Source of the DNA: Hyalella azteca
Lineage: Eukaryota; Arthropoda; Malacostraca; Amphipoda; Hyalellidae
Length of the DNA: 64,000 nt
Assembly (NCBI RefSeq): GCF_000764305.2
Contig: NW_025946074.1
Coordinates: forward strand, 248,001 to 312,000
Direction: 5' to 3'
Made by a program: the position numbers and the translations under genes. Positions 21,520 through 34,916 of this stretch are shown in pieces. The stretch's first letter is position 1. The number at the start of each line of letters is the position of its first letter. Under the pieces are notes generated by a model, which worked only from the letters and a program-made list of their open reading frames with translations, did not search any database and was not told the origin of the DNA.

Positions 21520-24500
21520 GATGAATTTGGAGCTACGATTAAAAAGTTTGACATTTAAGTAAGCAAAATTCTATTAAATTTCAAGTTTATTTAAAGGATT
21601 TAAGCTCCAGCTTTAAATTGAGATAAAATTCCCATCTGTGGTCGTAGCTTGGTCGCAGTAAAGGAATTTTTCGTTTCTAGGCCTCTTCTGAAGTTCAAAT
21701 CATGTCCTAATATTTGTTGAATAATAGTATAGATGCCTTGTATGTGATCAGTTTTGACCTGTGCTCAATTTTAGGCGTCCATTGCATACTTTGAAAACTT
21801 TCAGTAGTTCCTATTAAGAATTTATTCTGTAAAACAATCCAACTTTGCAGCTGTCCTAAGAACACTCCCGAAGTGTGGCAAAAAAAAATTAATATATTTT
21901 GCCGCAAGTGCTTCCACAAAGATCGTTATCCCCATGTCCACAATAAGATGGTTTTAACTTACTAAATTTTTGTGTTTGGCTAAAATTATTAACTGCATAA
22001 TCTTAAACATTTCATTTTATTATTTGTTAATCTAATGTAACATAAATTTCATTTATCTGATACCTGATTAAATCCTGAACGGCGTCTCTGCAACCTCCAA
22101 CCTGCATATCGTTAGCGTAAACGAGGCTCGTGTTGTGTAATCACTTCACCGACTGACCGGGAAAACCGTGGCCAGCTTCGTGGGATTTGAGACAAGATTT
22201 GGCTGAAGAGAAGACAGTTCTTCTCTAGAACTTTGTCTCGAATGTGACGAGCTTTGTCATGGGTTTTCTCAGTGTTACAGGACCTTTCCTTATTGGTAAT
22301 TATTGGCGGATTATGTGTGGCCAACTCGTACGATTGGATCTTGTGATAATTAACTTTGACAACGGTCAACCGGAGTTTATTTGCAGGTTGATCACCAGAA
22401 TTAATTTTGTTCATTTTCGAAAAAGAATGAACTCTTCTTAAAAACAATAGACATTGCTAAGAAATTGAACGTTGAACGTTGTTTTGTTGTAAAGAATGAA
22501 CGTTGCTTAAACCCAACGAACGTAACTTTTAGGTTAACGAACGTTGCTTAAAAAACGAACATTCAATAACTTAAACCACGAACATTGCGTTAAAAAAGTC
22601 GGCCATGTACAATCCGCTTACGATTGAGGACTGGTCTTTGATAGCCTCTTATTTAGTTAGCTTGTTCCAGCCTGTAAAAATTATATTTACATCGAACTTG
22701 CGTTCTCAAATGAAAATACCAACTGAGTTTTTAACGGCCAATGGTTGACATTTCGATGGCTTAAAAAAAAACAGTTGAAATTTTCAATAGGGATATCTTG
22801 TTCATGATGTAGATAATAAGATTCATATCATTTAATTGAAAATTAGTGCGTTAACATTATTAAATACGTTTTTCCGGCTTCATCCTACAAAAAAATTTTT
22901 GATGTGAGTCACGCATCACTTGACCTAACATCAGTCGGGAAGTGTGTTCAGTAATGTTAAGGCACTATGTCTGTTGCATATCATTTAACATATCATGTTG
23001 TCTGGTCTTTGCTTAACTGCTGCTGTATTTGCTCCTTGTAGCTATTGCTGTCATTAGGATATGTGTTCGCTAAGTAAAGCTTTTTCAAAGTTATTTTCTC
23101 GCCACAAAAGATCTATAAACTCGCCGAATGATCATAACAATCGTTCGCAGATTTCAAGCATGTTTATCTACGCCTTTTTTCAGTCATTTCATGTGGTTGA
23201 AACACAAGGCTGCCTCATCCCATCTGGTGTGGAAGCCTGCTGTTACGTGGAGACTTGACTTTATAGTGAATGTGCCAAAATTACGATTTTAAATTCAGAC
23301 GAAACATAAAAGGGTTTTGTAATAAAACTTTTACCAGGAGTGATACGAGTAAATTCATGGACCGCAAGAAGCTTTTTATTTGAGAAAATTGTGCCAAATA
23401 ATTGTTTTAATGGCTCATTGACTAAAAAATTATTCAAATAAATAAGAAAATTGTTGATCTGAAATTTTCGAGTAGCTAAAATATGGAAAATACTCTCTTT
23501 AAATCAAGGTTCATTGTTAGTGATCAAAGTTGGTTTTCAAAAACGGCTTGATCGTTGGAAGGTCATTTGGCAGCCAAGTTGCGTAGTTTCAAATTATTGT
23601 TGATATAAAAAATTACTTTTGAAATGTACTCTTAATACTTTGAATTTTTGGTATCTATGAATCTGAAATAATTATGACTTTGCCATGTTGCCACGATGCA
23701 GAACTACCCAGTTAAAAATCAAGGCCTGATCTGTGGTCGTCAGGCAACCAATGATTTGTCTTTGATTTTAATTCGGGTCAGTAGTTGCTGGTCGGCTAAA
23801 AATCGTGTACACGCAATAAATCGTATAAACAAACTATGTGTAAAATATTACGGCATCCAGACTAAGCTCAGGAGAAACCTTCCAGAGAATCTGGGTCAAG
23901 ATTTAGGGTAATTTAGTTGAGATTTAAGTTATTCGAACTGAGATTTATGGTAAGGCAGTTTGCGGTTAACATATAGCGTCAGTAAAACCTGTACAAATAA
24001 ATTTTGTAACAGTATTGAATTGCTAGATTAATTTTACAAAATTTATTGACAAAAAAATCATTATTACAGGTTGTTTGCAAATGTTTACCGATTTAATTTT
24101 CATTTGGCTTCCGAAGAAATGCACGAATAAAATTTTCGAATAAAAATATTTGGTTGATAAGAGTTTTTATAGAGAAGGGGACTGATGGCTCTGAATGAAG
24201 CGTTTTCTGACCATTTCTGGACACGCTTCACTGTCTTATTTTATATTTCCGGCCTCTGTTGTGAGAGAATACCACAATAAACATAACATACATAAAACAA
24301 TAAAACATTTATGATGAATTCTACATGAGATTAAACATGTATAATCAAAAATTTGAAATATTTTATGTGTAAAGTCATTTCAGTTTAACAAAATATGGGC
24401 AATATCGTTCAATCGGCTTTCAGTAATTTAACAGAAAACTAAAGTTCTCAGCCATCAGTCCTTAATACTAGATATGTCTAGTTGTTCTTGCTGTGTCTCT

Positions 24501-25375
24501 TAGAATTAATTCTCTTAAAATTAAGCAGTGTTCGTCATAAGAATGATTTTCAAATCATTTATGAAATGAAGTCATCAACCTTGAAAAAACTTTCTGTATG
24601 TAAGGCTCTGTCAACTATTCCGAAACAATGTTTTCAGGGCATATGCCATTATTTTTATCGAATGTGTAATAATTTAATGAATAATTTTTTGTTAACAAAT
24701 TTGGTCATTATTTTCACTGAATTAGATTACCTGATATTCTAGATATAAAAATAACACCAACGTGTTTGGTATTTATATTGAAATTAATTCTGATAAAATT
24801 TTTGTGATTTGCGTCGCATTCCAATTCAAAAACAACCTTTGCCTAAAAGGCATCAAAATTCTTCTGTAAAATATATTTTTATATATCTCGGTCTTAAAAA
24901 ATGTAAGTTGCTAAGTTTATTCGTGATAATATATGTACCGTATGATTAGAGACAGCACCTGTAGCATGTAAGGAACGGGCGGCAGGAGCAAACTATTCTG
25001 AACCTCAGTATATTCACAGCAACTACTTGAACATATTTAATACTCATTCTTTTCACCTCATCAATATAGTCCAATGTTTTCAACTTTAACTTGCCATGAA
25101 CTCGATTACTAAAATCTACACTACTAAATGTTTCGCAATTTCAAATATTTCAATAATAACGGGCCTTCCACATTCCTTGTAGATGTAATACTTAATAGCT
25201 AAATTTCTAAATTCTTTATAAACTGGCTTCACCAAACTTTTAACGAACTTATACATTTAATTCAAAGTAGATTTATATCGTCTGGCTGGCAGGAAAAACT
25301 AATCTACTATCTCCCGGTCATGAACACATAAGATAACATTCTTATATCCAATTTGAGCCCCACCTCGGAAGATAA
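21520..25375. other. No recognised gene
   Basis: Mostly A+T-rich. 22465-22595 has an irregular repeat of GAACGTTG/AACGAACGTTGCTTAAA. Open frames of 65-111 codons at 22112-22447 on the two strands mirror each other. No exon could be supported. Confidence 0.4.
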
Positions 25376-25384
25376 GTCGGTTCT

Positions 25385-25535
25385 GAAAATCGGTTCTAAA
25401 AAGCGATTCTACAAGCGATTTTGAAAAGCGGTTCTGTAAAGCGGTTCTGAAAAGCGGTTCTAAAAAGCGGTTCTAAAAAGAGGTTCTAAAATGTGGTTCA
25501 GAAAAGCGGTTCTGATAAGCAGTTCTGAGAGCGTT
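25385..25535. repeat. ~17-bp minisatellite (AAGCGGTTCTGAA)
   Basis: About nine copies of AAAAGCGGTTCT(A/G)AA with small length changes, ending just before a more G+C-rich segment. Confidence 0.85.
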
Positions 25536-25718
25536 GCTCCTGCCTCCCCGCGAACGGATTTTGCCAGAGGCAACAAAATCTAGCAAGTCTTCCATAGCGC
25601 TAAGTGCACCGTTGATAATAAGCTAGATTTAAGATTAATAATATTCAAGTGAAGAATAATAATCTAGCTTTAAGACTTAAAATATTGAAGCAAGGACCAG
25701 GCATCGCGATGGGTACAT

Positions 25719-25891
25719 TACCTCTTAGAAAAATTAATGGATCACGTTGTCAAAATTGTGACACTGTCTTAACGACGCATGTTGGTAGCACTGATACCCC
25801 GTCTTACCGGACCAATTTATGTCACAGTGACCCACACGCGAGCGAAAAGTGCATCGGTATATCTATAAAATATCACGCATTTGTCTCAGTG
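25719..25891 (-). mobile_element. CACTCAG-family MITE, copy 4
   Basis: Read on the minus strand from 25891: CACTGAGACAAATG, ACCGATGCACTTTTCGCT, TGTGGGTCACTGTGACA, AATTGGTCCGGTAAGACGG, TATCAGTGCTACC, AGTGTCACAATTTTGACAAC and a right end ATTAATTTTTCTAAGAGG. Both ends are recognisable. The 88-codon frame overlapping it is incidental. Confidence 0.75.
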
Positions 25892-25899
25892 CTATTGGG

Positions 25900-28800
25900 A
25901 GGATTTTTTCACTAGCTATTTATAAGAAAAATTTTGTATTCCATTTTGTGAATGACGGAATAATTCATACTTATATTCTGTCCATATTTTTGGTTTCTGT
26001 TTGTATTTTCAGACAAATTTCGTACAAATGGCAGTTTTGTAAGATAATTGATATTCTTAAGGAAAACCAATATTTTCTCGTCATCGTCTAATGATTTAAC
26101 ATGATTTTCTTTTATACATGATTTTAATATTTATTTAACATCTGATAACATGATCATCTTTTCATTGACATAAATAATATAAAATAACAACATTGTTAAA
26201 TTCGTTGCACGTGTCAGATCGAGCAATTCTACTACTTCTGGATTGCAGCAGTTGACCAGAACTGCCGAATAATTTTTTTTGACATTTTTCCTTATAAAAA
26301 GAAATATATCGCTTATCAAACAATATTTTGTGTAGGTTCTAGTAGAATAAACTTTCTGCAATACTATATATTGAAATACGCATTTGGACGATAAGTTCAG
26401 AATCAACTTATCAACATTTTTAGGGACTGAATCAAGCTCTCTAGGAATCCTTATCTTCTAAATGCTTCCATAATTTTCCTTTGCAACTTCTCAGCCGTGC
26501 CAAACTTGTTTATATTGATCATATTAAATATTATATACTATAAAATTTTGGCTAGTTAGGCCATTTATTTTACGACCATGTTTATATTGAAAATTTTTCA
26601 CTACTCGGGGGCATTTACTGAGAAGAAGAGCAAACTAACCCAATGACCCCATGGCGACCACAGCCTCAGACCATGCAGCACTCGTTACTGTAGCACACTT
26701 TTTATTTCGCTTTTGAGGCATAAATTTCATGGGTGAGGCCTTTTAGGCGATACAAAAAATTATTTTGAAGGCGTCAAGTTTTTTAACCAGGAGCAAGAGA
26801 CGAAGAAATTATTTTTAATGAGAGTCATGACGTGGACATTTTTTAGTGAGGCCTTGTCGGAGAGGAGAAAACTGTTTATTATGTAAGGTAAAATGTCAAG
26901 TTATTTAATGAGAAGCAAGTCACGCAAAATTATTTCTAATGAGAAATAGGTCTTGAATTTTTTATTGTAGGCCGAATGTTAAATTATAAGAGGTATGGCA
27001 TTGAAATTTCTTTTAAATGAAAGGCATGACATCGAAGTTGTTTTTTATGTGAGAGACGACGGTGAAATTTTTATAATACAACCAAAAATTGCCAGACTAT
27101 AATAAAATTTTGAATTTTTGGTGAAGTCATTAAATTATTTTACAAATATTTTCAGGTATATGTATAGGAACCGTGCTGCAAGTTGTAATTTTCGTTAAAA
27201 TTTTTCATGCAATTTCAATTCACATTTCAACGTAAGAAATTGTCCAGCTTGCAATAATGTTAAAACAGTGTTAAGGTAATTGTTAAATTGCATTCTTACG
27301 CTTGATGTGTCGGTTTGTTTTGTGCTCTAAAACATTAGAAAATTTAGAAGAAAAACGTGCATTACAGTTCATCTTCTGCAAGGCTTACTCACTAACCCAA
27401 GCCCAGGCTCGCATGCTGGCGTAGCAGGGATACGGTTCATGCAAGACCTTGTGAAATTACACCCTCAAAATGACGAATTTATTTCTAAACTGATATATTA
27501 ATTTTTAGTCAGCCTGTGACTTTACTGGTATTTCCGCTAAATTTTGATGCACTCTCAAGTCAATTATATACCTACCCTAACACCAGTGATGTAGGCTAAA
27601 AGATAATTCCAAAATTGCTGATAAAGGTAGCAGGAGAAATACTTATTCTTTTATTAGCTTGAACAACAACATTTACAGTATATCTTATCCTCTCAATTTA
27701 TGGTAAATTAATGAGAATGTTCAGCTCTGTTTGAAACAAACTTGATAGAAAAAATTTTGTCGTTGGCAACGAGACTGAGGTAGTTTGTACTGAGGAGGTG
27801 CTAGAGCGTACATGTGTAACAAATGTAGTACTTGTGTCAGTATCGTTAATCGCCCCCTAGTGCAGCTGTCAGTAGAAACTAGATGTGTATCATAATCATA
27901 TAATTGTGCATGTACAATTGTACAGCAGACTGGTTATTGTATGTTTACCTGGAACACGTTCGGTTTATTTTGTTTATACCTCTGATCACGTAAATTCTTT
28001 TCTCGGCTGTTTTATTCGCTGAAAAAAAGTAAATTTAAGCGCAAAGATAAGTTTTGCAAACTTAAGTTCACAACGGGAATCAAATAATATGATGTTGCCA
28101 GGGTAACTTTATGTCTTTAGCATGTCCGTTCTTGTTCGTTCTTTGGTCGTGAAATGTTGTGTGTTTTGAACGCGTGTGTTTCTTGTAAAGTATAACGTTA
28201 AAAAACTCCGTTATTGATATATAAAAAATGATGGACTGTGCTTTTACTTCCGTATTCTGTCGTGTACGTTCGGAAATAATTGGTCTAAAGTCATGATCGT
28301 GCGAACATCGAAATACTGTTTGTATTGACCCCTTAGAAATATATTTTTATTATAATTGTTTATAATATCATATTCCATGATAATTGCAATTATTTTCTCG
28401 GTCTAAAAAGTTGTTTGCATGAGTACGAACGTAACGTTATGTACCGAAGGAATAAAGTAGATATGAAAATAATGCAATTAGTTAAATTTGGTTTTCCGTA
28501 GTCTAAACTTGTAACATTGAATTGATTTTGAAATTTTGAATCTAAATGTCAGGCTATAGCGAACAGTTCAGGGCAGCCGTGATCTCAGGGGCAATGAGGA
28601 AAAGCGAAACTAAAAATCAAAATTTCCTTTACAATTTAAATTGATCAATTAAAAAATTTCTGGATACAAATTGGGTTATGAGTTCAGCTTAATAAAAGCA
28701 AATTGGCCACTATTCTACTCCATTTTCTACGATCCTCAGAAATTTCTTGGTAGAAATAGCGGATATTGCGATGAGATCGTACATGATTTAAAAACCAATT

Positions 28801-29600
28801 AAAGTGCCGAAATTTTGACTGTTTTCAATTAATTTTCTATAGTATATCGATTTCTCTGATATGGATTGAACTCAATATTGTTTATAAAAGTTATGGAAGT
28901 TATTTGTTTTGTTTGAGAAAAATTTCACCCCGATCAGACCAGACGTCGCGTTAACTATTGTTCCGTAGATGAAATAAAAATGTTTAAACGCGTTGGTTGT
29001 CATTACCCTTTGATCAAAGAATTTGGAAGATACGAGTTTTAGTTTAATTATGGTTTATTGTTAACTGCATATATAGGAAGCCCGGAAGACTATATTTCAT
29101 AATATTTTTTATTTTTACAGTATCTAATGAAAAATAATTTCACTTCTAAATCTTTTCACAACAACAAACACAGCATTTTTAATAAATTTATTTATTTCAT
29201 TGAGAGTAATATTAAAACAATTTATTTGTCAGTAATGATATTAATTCATTCTTATAATGCACCTGAAGTTAATATTTTGCCTACGATGATTGTTTTGCTT
29301 ACGAATTTCACGATTGTCCTCCAAGACATAACATATGGAACTTTTTACTGCTTAAAGCGTACTTAAAACTTTTTTCTACGGTACTTGAAAACTTTTGATG
29401 TCATCTACTGAAATAAATAACTTAATAAGTATTTAGTAATTTCATTGATTTAATTTACTCTGGTGACATGAAATTTACCAAATATCAAACCTCTGTAGAA
29501 TTGACGGTTAGTGAAAGCATTCACAGTAAAACTATAAAATGTATTTAAGAGAGAAAAAATTTATTTAGTAAGTTTATTCGCAGGATGAAAATAATTGTTT
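25900..29600. other. No recognised gene
   Basis: A+T-rich, with a degenerate repeat at 26700-27065 (listed separately). Open frames are short and unconvincing. Confidence 0.4.
26700..27065. repeat. Degenerate ~60-bp tandem repeat
   Basis: The phrases AAATTATTTTTAATGAGAG, CATGACGT(G/C)GA and GTGAGGCC recur about six times with substantial divergence. Confidence 0.6.
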
Positions 29601-29617
29601 CTATTTCCTTGTTCAAG

Positions 29618-29853
29618 GTCGCCACATGGCTGGGATATGCAGCCACATGGCTGGGGCATGCGGCCACATGGCTGGGGCATGCAGCCACATGGCTGGGATA
29701 TGCAGCCATATGGCTGGAGTATGCGGCCACATGGCTGGGATATGCAGCCACATGGCTGACGTGTGCAGCCACATGGCTGAGGTATGCGGCCAAATGGCTG
29801 AGGTATGCGGTCACATGGCTGAGTTATGCGGTCACATGGCTGAGGTATGCGAC
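29618..29853. repeat. 21-bp minisatellite, ~11 copies
   Basis: Unit GCCACATGGCTGGGATATGCA. As 21 is divisible by three, four long frames on both strands stay open (for example repeats of HMAGICS or TWLGYAA). A frame continues to 30061 through unrelated sequence, but I see no sign of a real protein. Confidence 0.92.
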
Positions 29854-30064
29854 CCATCATGCCCTGGAAGTGGAGCGATCGACGCGGCGCGTTAGCACCT
29901 GCTGGGCTGCACGCATTCCTCTGTCAGTGCCACTCATGGAGGCAAGGTGGGAGGTCGTGCGCCGCTCCTCAAATAAGTGGCTAGGTCAACAGCTTCGTTT
30001 CATAGCAACCAAAGAAAACTCAATTCAAAGCCACCAGTGCAATACATTGTGTTCAAGGTGAATG

Positions 30065-31148
30065 ATACTCGTGCCTTTTATTCCTGTGAATTTTTACAAT
30101 GTGTCTGAATTTTGCTCAATTTGAGGTAAGTGTTTTGTGTAGAGATAAAAAAGCAAGTTCTAATTTGTGGCTGTATTGTTCGTTGCCTGGACATTCACGC
30201 AATCATGTTAACCCCAAAGAAATAAAAATCATCTATTCATAAGCTTTCATGGTGCTTAGGGAATTGTTATGGAAGTGGAAATTGTTAGGTTGATTCATCC
30301 ATGTCAAAGTGAGTTTTCAAACTGTGCATATGAAGTGAATGGCTTAAAGGTAAATTGTGTTTAAAGACGAATTTCCACGAATATTTCCTTGGGAAAATAA
30401 ATAATAAAAAATAAGTTATTTTTAAACGAAAGGTGTCCATGTATTTATATCTACTCCAAAATCTGGGAGTCGCATGAAAAGTCTGCGGAATTAGCGCCCA
30501 AAATTTAATTATATTTTCTAGAAGCTGACACAATTGAAAGAATTTTTCAAAATTTATTATGGGAGTTAAGTGTATTTTCTGTTCAATAATTGTTTATATT
30601 ATTAGAATATATATTATTCTGTTCTGTATTCGTAAAAATGAATGAATCATAACTACAAAAGTGCGAATACTGGCCAATCTATAATAAATTTAAATAGAGA
30701 CTAAAAGTTCTACAATAAAGGAAAAATTTTCTGAAATACTTTTGAGTACTTATATCTTATGTAGACATTCGCCCACACATTGAGACTGAGTGTCAAAAAC
30801 ATTACGTGAATTGGAGGATTAAGATTTTGATTTATTTATTAATTTGTTTGTATTTAAATTGGGTCTAGAATGAAACTGGAAAAAAACTAATGCATCCAAA
30901 ACATCAAATGAATCAATTATATCGTAATTAAGCCTGAATGAAAGTGCGATAGACGATAATTTGAAGGCAGCAGGTAAGGTTGCTATTATTATTGATGAAT
31001 AATAATAATAGTGAACATGCATAGGTAATTCATTCGACAAATGTTAAACGTACTAAAAAATGAATAAGGTCATTTATTATTTGAATGTGAACGCGATGAC
31101 GAACATTACATAACATGAGAGCAGCGAAACATGAATACTTCAAGCCAA
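30065..31148. other. No recognised gene
   Basis: A+T-rich with small open frames only. Nothing supported. Confidence 0.4.
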
Positions 31149-31310
31149 TATCAGAAAAATAAGTGAGATATTGTGAAAATAATGATGCATTATTGAGCTT
31201 GTGCGGGTATCATGATCAATTTGGTCCAGCAAAAAGGCGGATCACAGCTAACTGCAACAAGTATGCCATTATTTGGAACATATGAACCATTAATTTTAAT
31301 GTGTGCAGGA
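31149..31310 (+). mobile_element. CACTCAG-family MITE, copy 5
   Basis: TATCAGAAAAATAAGTGAGAT, ATAATGATGCATTATTGAGC, TGTGCGGGTATCATGA, CAATTTGGTCCAGCAAAAAG, GCGGATCACAGCTAAC, then ATTTGGAACATATGAACCAT and TAATTTTAATGTGTG, in consensus order. Both termini are eroded. Confidence 0.65.
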
Positions 31311-31434
31311 AATACTGGCCTGAAATATGGTCTCTTGGCCAAACATATATTTCAACGCAAGCTGTTCGTTATGATGACATGTGCCATAAATGAATGTGAA
31401 GTCATACATAATCCATGCAGTCAAGTACTGCTGC

Positions 31435-31550
31435 AGCAACCTGACCATTCTGTTATTCACTGGTGAACCAACCTGACCATTCAGTTATTCACTGGTGAAC
31501 CAACCTGACCATTCAGTTATTCACTGGTGAACCAGTCTGACCATTACCAC
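31435..31550. repeat. 32-bp tandem repeat with near-palindrome
   Basis: Three to four copies of a unit containing CAACCTGACCATTCAGTTAT and TTCACTGGTGAAC; TTCACTGGTGAA is a near-perfect palindrome. Confidence 0.9.
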
Positions 31551-31984
31551 ATTCAGAAGAGAAGCCGTATATTAAACTCACCACGGTACGTTTAATGGTT
31601 TGGGTGAGCATTCAAATAAGGAAATTTAACTTCAATCAATCAAAAAACAAATTAAAACAAAATATTGCAAACTAGAATGATTTCAACTAAAGAAATTTAA
31701 TTATCACATTAAATAACTGTGATTGAACTTTAATAGTACTCAAAAAGGAGGCTACTTGACCTATAATTAAATCTTCTGACAATTATAAGCATAAAAAGAT
31801 CAAGGCACTCACAAATCATACTTACTGAACATTGATGCTAAAATTTTAGTATTCAAGTTCCAGACTCTATTATCGGCAACCCGCAAATACTCCCTAATTG
31901 TTTAAAGGGCGGGAAAGTCCAATTATCCAACACGCACTGGACCGCCTGTTGATACATTCAGAGTTGATCCATTCCGGTTTTTAA

Positions 31985-32225
31985 CCCTCTACCGCCGATG
32001 TTCACTCTCCGGGAACATAACTTTAACTTAAATTATACGTAAACTATTGAGTGCAGCAACCTGAGGAGGTTTGTACGCAACAGAGAACATTTTGAAGTTG
32101 TCGTACGTGGCAACCATCAGTGCAACCATCAGTGCAAGTTATTTTGCGCTCACTAGAACGTATCCTTTTTGGGAAGTAGGCGCGTGACAATATTGCTCCG
32201 GTTAGTTGTGTCAGGCGGTAGAGGG
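31985..32225. mobile_element. piggyBac-type MITE, 241 bp
   Basis: Perfect inverted ends CCCTCTACCGCC (31985-31996) and GGCGGTAGAGGG (32214-32225), flanked on both sides by TTAA (31981-31984, 32226-32229). A TTAA target duplication with CCC-starting termini is diagnostic of the piggyBac superfamily. The inside has no coding capacity worth the name, so it is a non-autonomous copy. Confidence 0.88.
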
Positions 32226-32431
32226 TTAAATCCATTGAGTAGAAATCCGATCCACCCGCTAGGAGACCAGTGGCTTGTTGGACAACCATGGTTATAAATC
32301 AGTGGCATAATCTTTATTTTTTATATCATCGTTGTTCTCTAAATAACACTTTAGTAATGAACTGATGATTAAACAAAAATGGTGAGTTATTTTACGTTAC
32401 CTTGTCGTAATTTTATTCTCATAGAGCCTTA

Positions 32432-32625
32432 TTTCCACCAAGAGCACGTCACATGACGTGTAACAGCCTAATTTCCACCTAGAGCACGTCACATGACGTA
32501 TAACAGCTTAATTTCCACCAAGAGCACGTCACATGACGTATAACAGCCTAATTTCCACCTAGAGCACGTCACATGACGTGTAACAGCTTAATTTCCACCA
32601 AAAGCACGTCACAGATGACACGTAA
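32432..32625. repeat. 40-bp array with paired TGACGT half-sites, 5 copies
   Basis: AGCACGTCACATGACGT recurs at 32443, 32483, 32523, 32563 and 32603 (strict 40 bp). Each of the first four contains ACGTCA-CA-TGACGT, an inverted pair of CRE-type half-sites; the fifth is modified to ACGTCACAGATGACACG. Confidence 0.93.
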
Positions 32626-32899
32626 CAATCAATATAAGATCAATGGGCAGTTGCACGTTCATGTGAAATGTACTGCAGTTGTTCCGTTATGTAGGTTACG
32701 TTGACCCACTTGTTAAGCTGTCGTGACCAGACCTCGCTGACACACTTGCTTCGCTCACAAGGCCTTGGCACAATCAATGTCGAGGACTCCAAGCTTGAAA
32801 TAATCTCTGTTTGACGTGGCCTGGCAGCTGTACTTAACTTTTTACAGCCTTTTATTCCTTTATTGCCTTTGCGGTGAACTGCAGCAGAATTGTGGAATT

Positions 32900-33089
32900 A
32901 CTATCCACACTTATAAAAATTGTAATATTGTCCAAATTAGGACACACTTTCTTACACAATGTACGGGCAGAGAACAACCATGCAGCAAAGATATGCGTAA
33001 CTTCCGAGCCAAACTAATGCAGGATGACCCACGTGAAAGCAAAAGATGCATCGTTATTTGTACAAAGTCTAACATATTTGTCTCAGTGT
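32900..33089 (-). mobile_element. CACTCAG-family MITE, copy 6
   Basis: Minus strand from 33089: ACACTGAGACAAATATG, AACGATGCATCTTTTGCT, CGTGGGTCATCCTGCA, TAGTTTGGCTCGG and TAAGAAAGTGTGTCC, TAATTTGGACAATATTACAA. The central part is the closest match to copy 3. Confidence 0.7.
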
Positions 33090-33099
33090 CCTGGCATGT

Positions 33100-33935
33100 C
33101 CTATTTCTTTATTCTTAAATAATTGAGCTATGCGATGTTGAGAGGGTTAATCATGATTAATTTTATCGTATATGAAGAATTATGTGACTATAATTTAGTT
33201 TATTAATAAAATATAAATTTAGTTCTGAATTTTTCCAGGCAGGAAACAACTTCGGCCTTGCAAGCCATTGACCTTAATTATTAACATAATTTCAACCCAA
33301 ATTTTAGCACCTATAAATTTAATATTCGTGAACTTAAAATTACTAAAATTGAGGAAACGTTGTTTATGAATCATGCATGCAAATATCCTTGCAAACGTTG
33401 TGATTAATTCAATTGATGGTAAAGGCCGAGCGTTGTTCATTTAGGTCAGCCTTAAACAAAGGCTGAAGATTGCAGCTGACCTCGCAAGAAATGTAGCCTT
33501 GATTCATCGATCAGCAGATTTAGCTTTTAATCAGCGAAGGACCACTTTAATTTTAGTAATCATTAAACTAACTTGAAAATTAGAATTAAATTCAAAACAT
33601 GAATTATTTTTAGGTGCATACCGCCTTGATTGAGCTTATAGTTTAAATATCATCGTATGCAATTACTTCTCGTTTATATTTCTGTTGCCTTCACAGACTT
33701 ATAGTTTCAAGTTTTCTGTACGAAGTTTAATATTATTTATTGCAAATCACCTGCTTTATATCACCTGCAAATCACTTGCTTTATATGCTACGCAAAACTA
33801 TGCCGAATAATCCAACACATGCATTTCATCGTTAGTGAAGTTCACTAATTTGTAATTTGTTAACGTATTGCACAAATCATCATTCGTTCACAATGCCATC
33901 ATTACAAAGAAAAATTTTTAAGTATTAGGTATCCG
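33100..33935. other. No recognised gene
   Basis: A+T-rich DNA; nothing supported. Confidence 0.4.
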
Positions 33936-33941
33936 TATCTT

Positions 33942-34035
33942 GAAGGTATCCGTATCCGTGAGGTATCCGTATCCGTAAGGTATCCGTATCCGTAAGGTAT
34001 CCGTATCCGTAAGGTATCCGCATTCGTATCTTGAA
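33942..34035. repeat. 17-bp minisatellite (GGTATCCGTATCCGTAA)
   Basis: About five copies at a strict 17-bp period (for example GG at 33962, 33979 and 33996), with diverged copies at the edges. Confidence 0.92.
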
Positions 34036-34574
34036 GGGATCGAATGGTTTTGTTTAACAAAGGCCAAACGCACCATGGATTTCCAATAGCCATCAGCCGC
34101 GGTTGCCTGGTTACTGCTTCAGTCAACTGCCTGGCAACCATCAGTCGTATTTAGGCACACAGTTGAACATAAGATGCGTTGAAAACAAAATAACAAACTG
34201 AAAGATTCGTTTTTTAATGATAAAGTTTCCGAGTCTCTAATGAATTGTTCTGATCTTCGTCCTGTTGTCTTTGTTATGCGAAGAAACTAGCGAACATTTG
34301 CAAGACGATTTGCTAAACCTTTGGCTCTCATTTGATTGTATGGTAATTAGCTGACATGGAATTTTATTCTCATTTGACGAGTGGGGACATTTATAATTAA
34401 AAAGACTACTAATTAATAACTAATATGCCATTTTATAATAATTGTAGATAATGACAAAAAATCTGATAGAACTAATAATAACCGATAGTGTTGCTAATTT
34501 AATTCAAGGAATTGAATATGTACAGATAATTAATCATTGCGGATTAAAACGGGACAAACGTTTTTTAGAGAATG

Positions 34575-34675
34575 ATCCACCTAAATATCATCTACCTGAA
34601 CAACATTCACCTAAACATCATCCACCTAAATATCGTCTACGTAAATATCGTCCACGTAAATATCTTATGAAATAT
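34575..34675. repeat. ~15-bp degenerate repeat (CCACCTAAATATCGT)
   Basis: CACCTAAATATCATC, CACCTAAACATCATC, CTACGTAAATATCGTC and similar units. A 127-codon frame (34451-34834) crosses it, but its flanks look like intron. Confidence 0.75.
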
Positions 34676-34916
34676 CTAGCAAATATTACTGAAAGAATGA
34701 GTATCCTCTTTGCTGTTTCACCGACGCTCTTTCATGCTATGGTTAAACTAACTACTAATAATTTATCTTTTCCTTTCTTTCCCCCAGGTGATATATTAGT
34801 TTATTATCATTTTAAAAATTACTTCATAGAGTAGACAACCTGTTGCAAGGTCATTTCTTAATTTTTATCATTTCATAGGAATTATTTTTTATTTACACAT
34901 CATTGTCTGAATGAAG

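Noticed and set aside
25649..25915. 88-codon gene
   Set aside because: Almost all of it is a minus-strand MITE copy.
34451..34834. 127-codon protein with PPK/HHPPKY repeats
   Set aside because: It crosses a degenerate 15-bp repeat and ends in T-rich intron-like sequence just before the 34.9-kb exon; open by chance.
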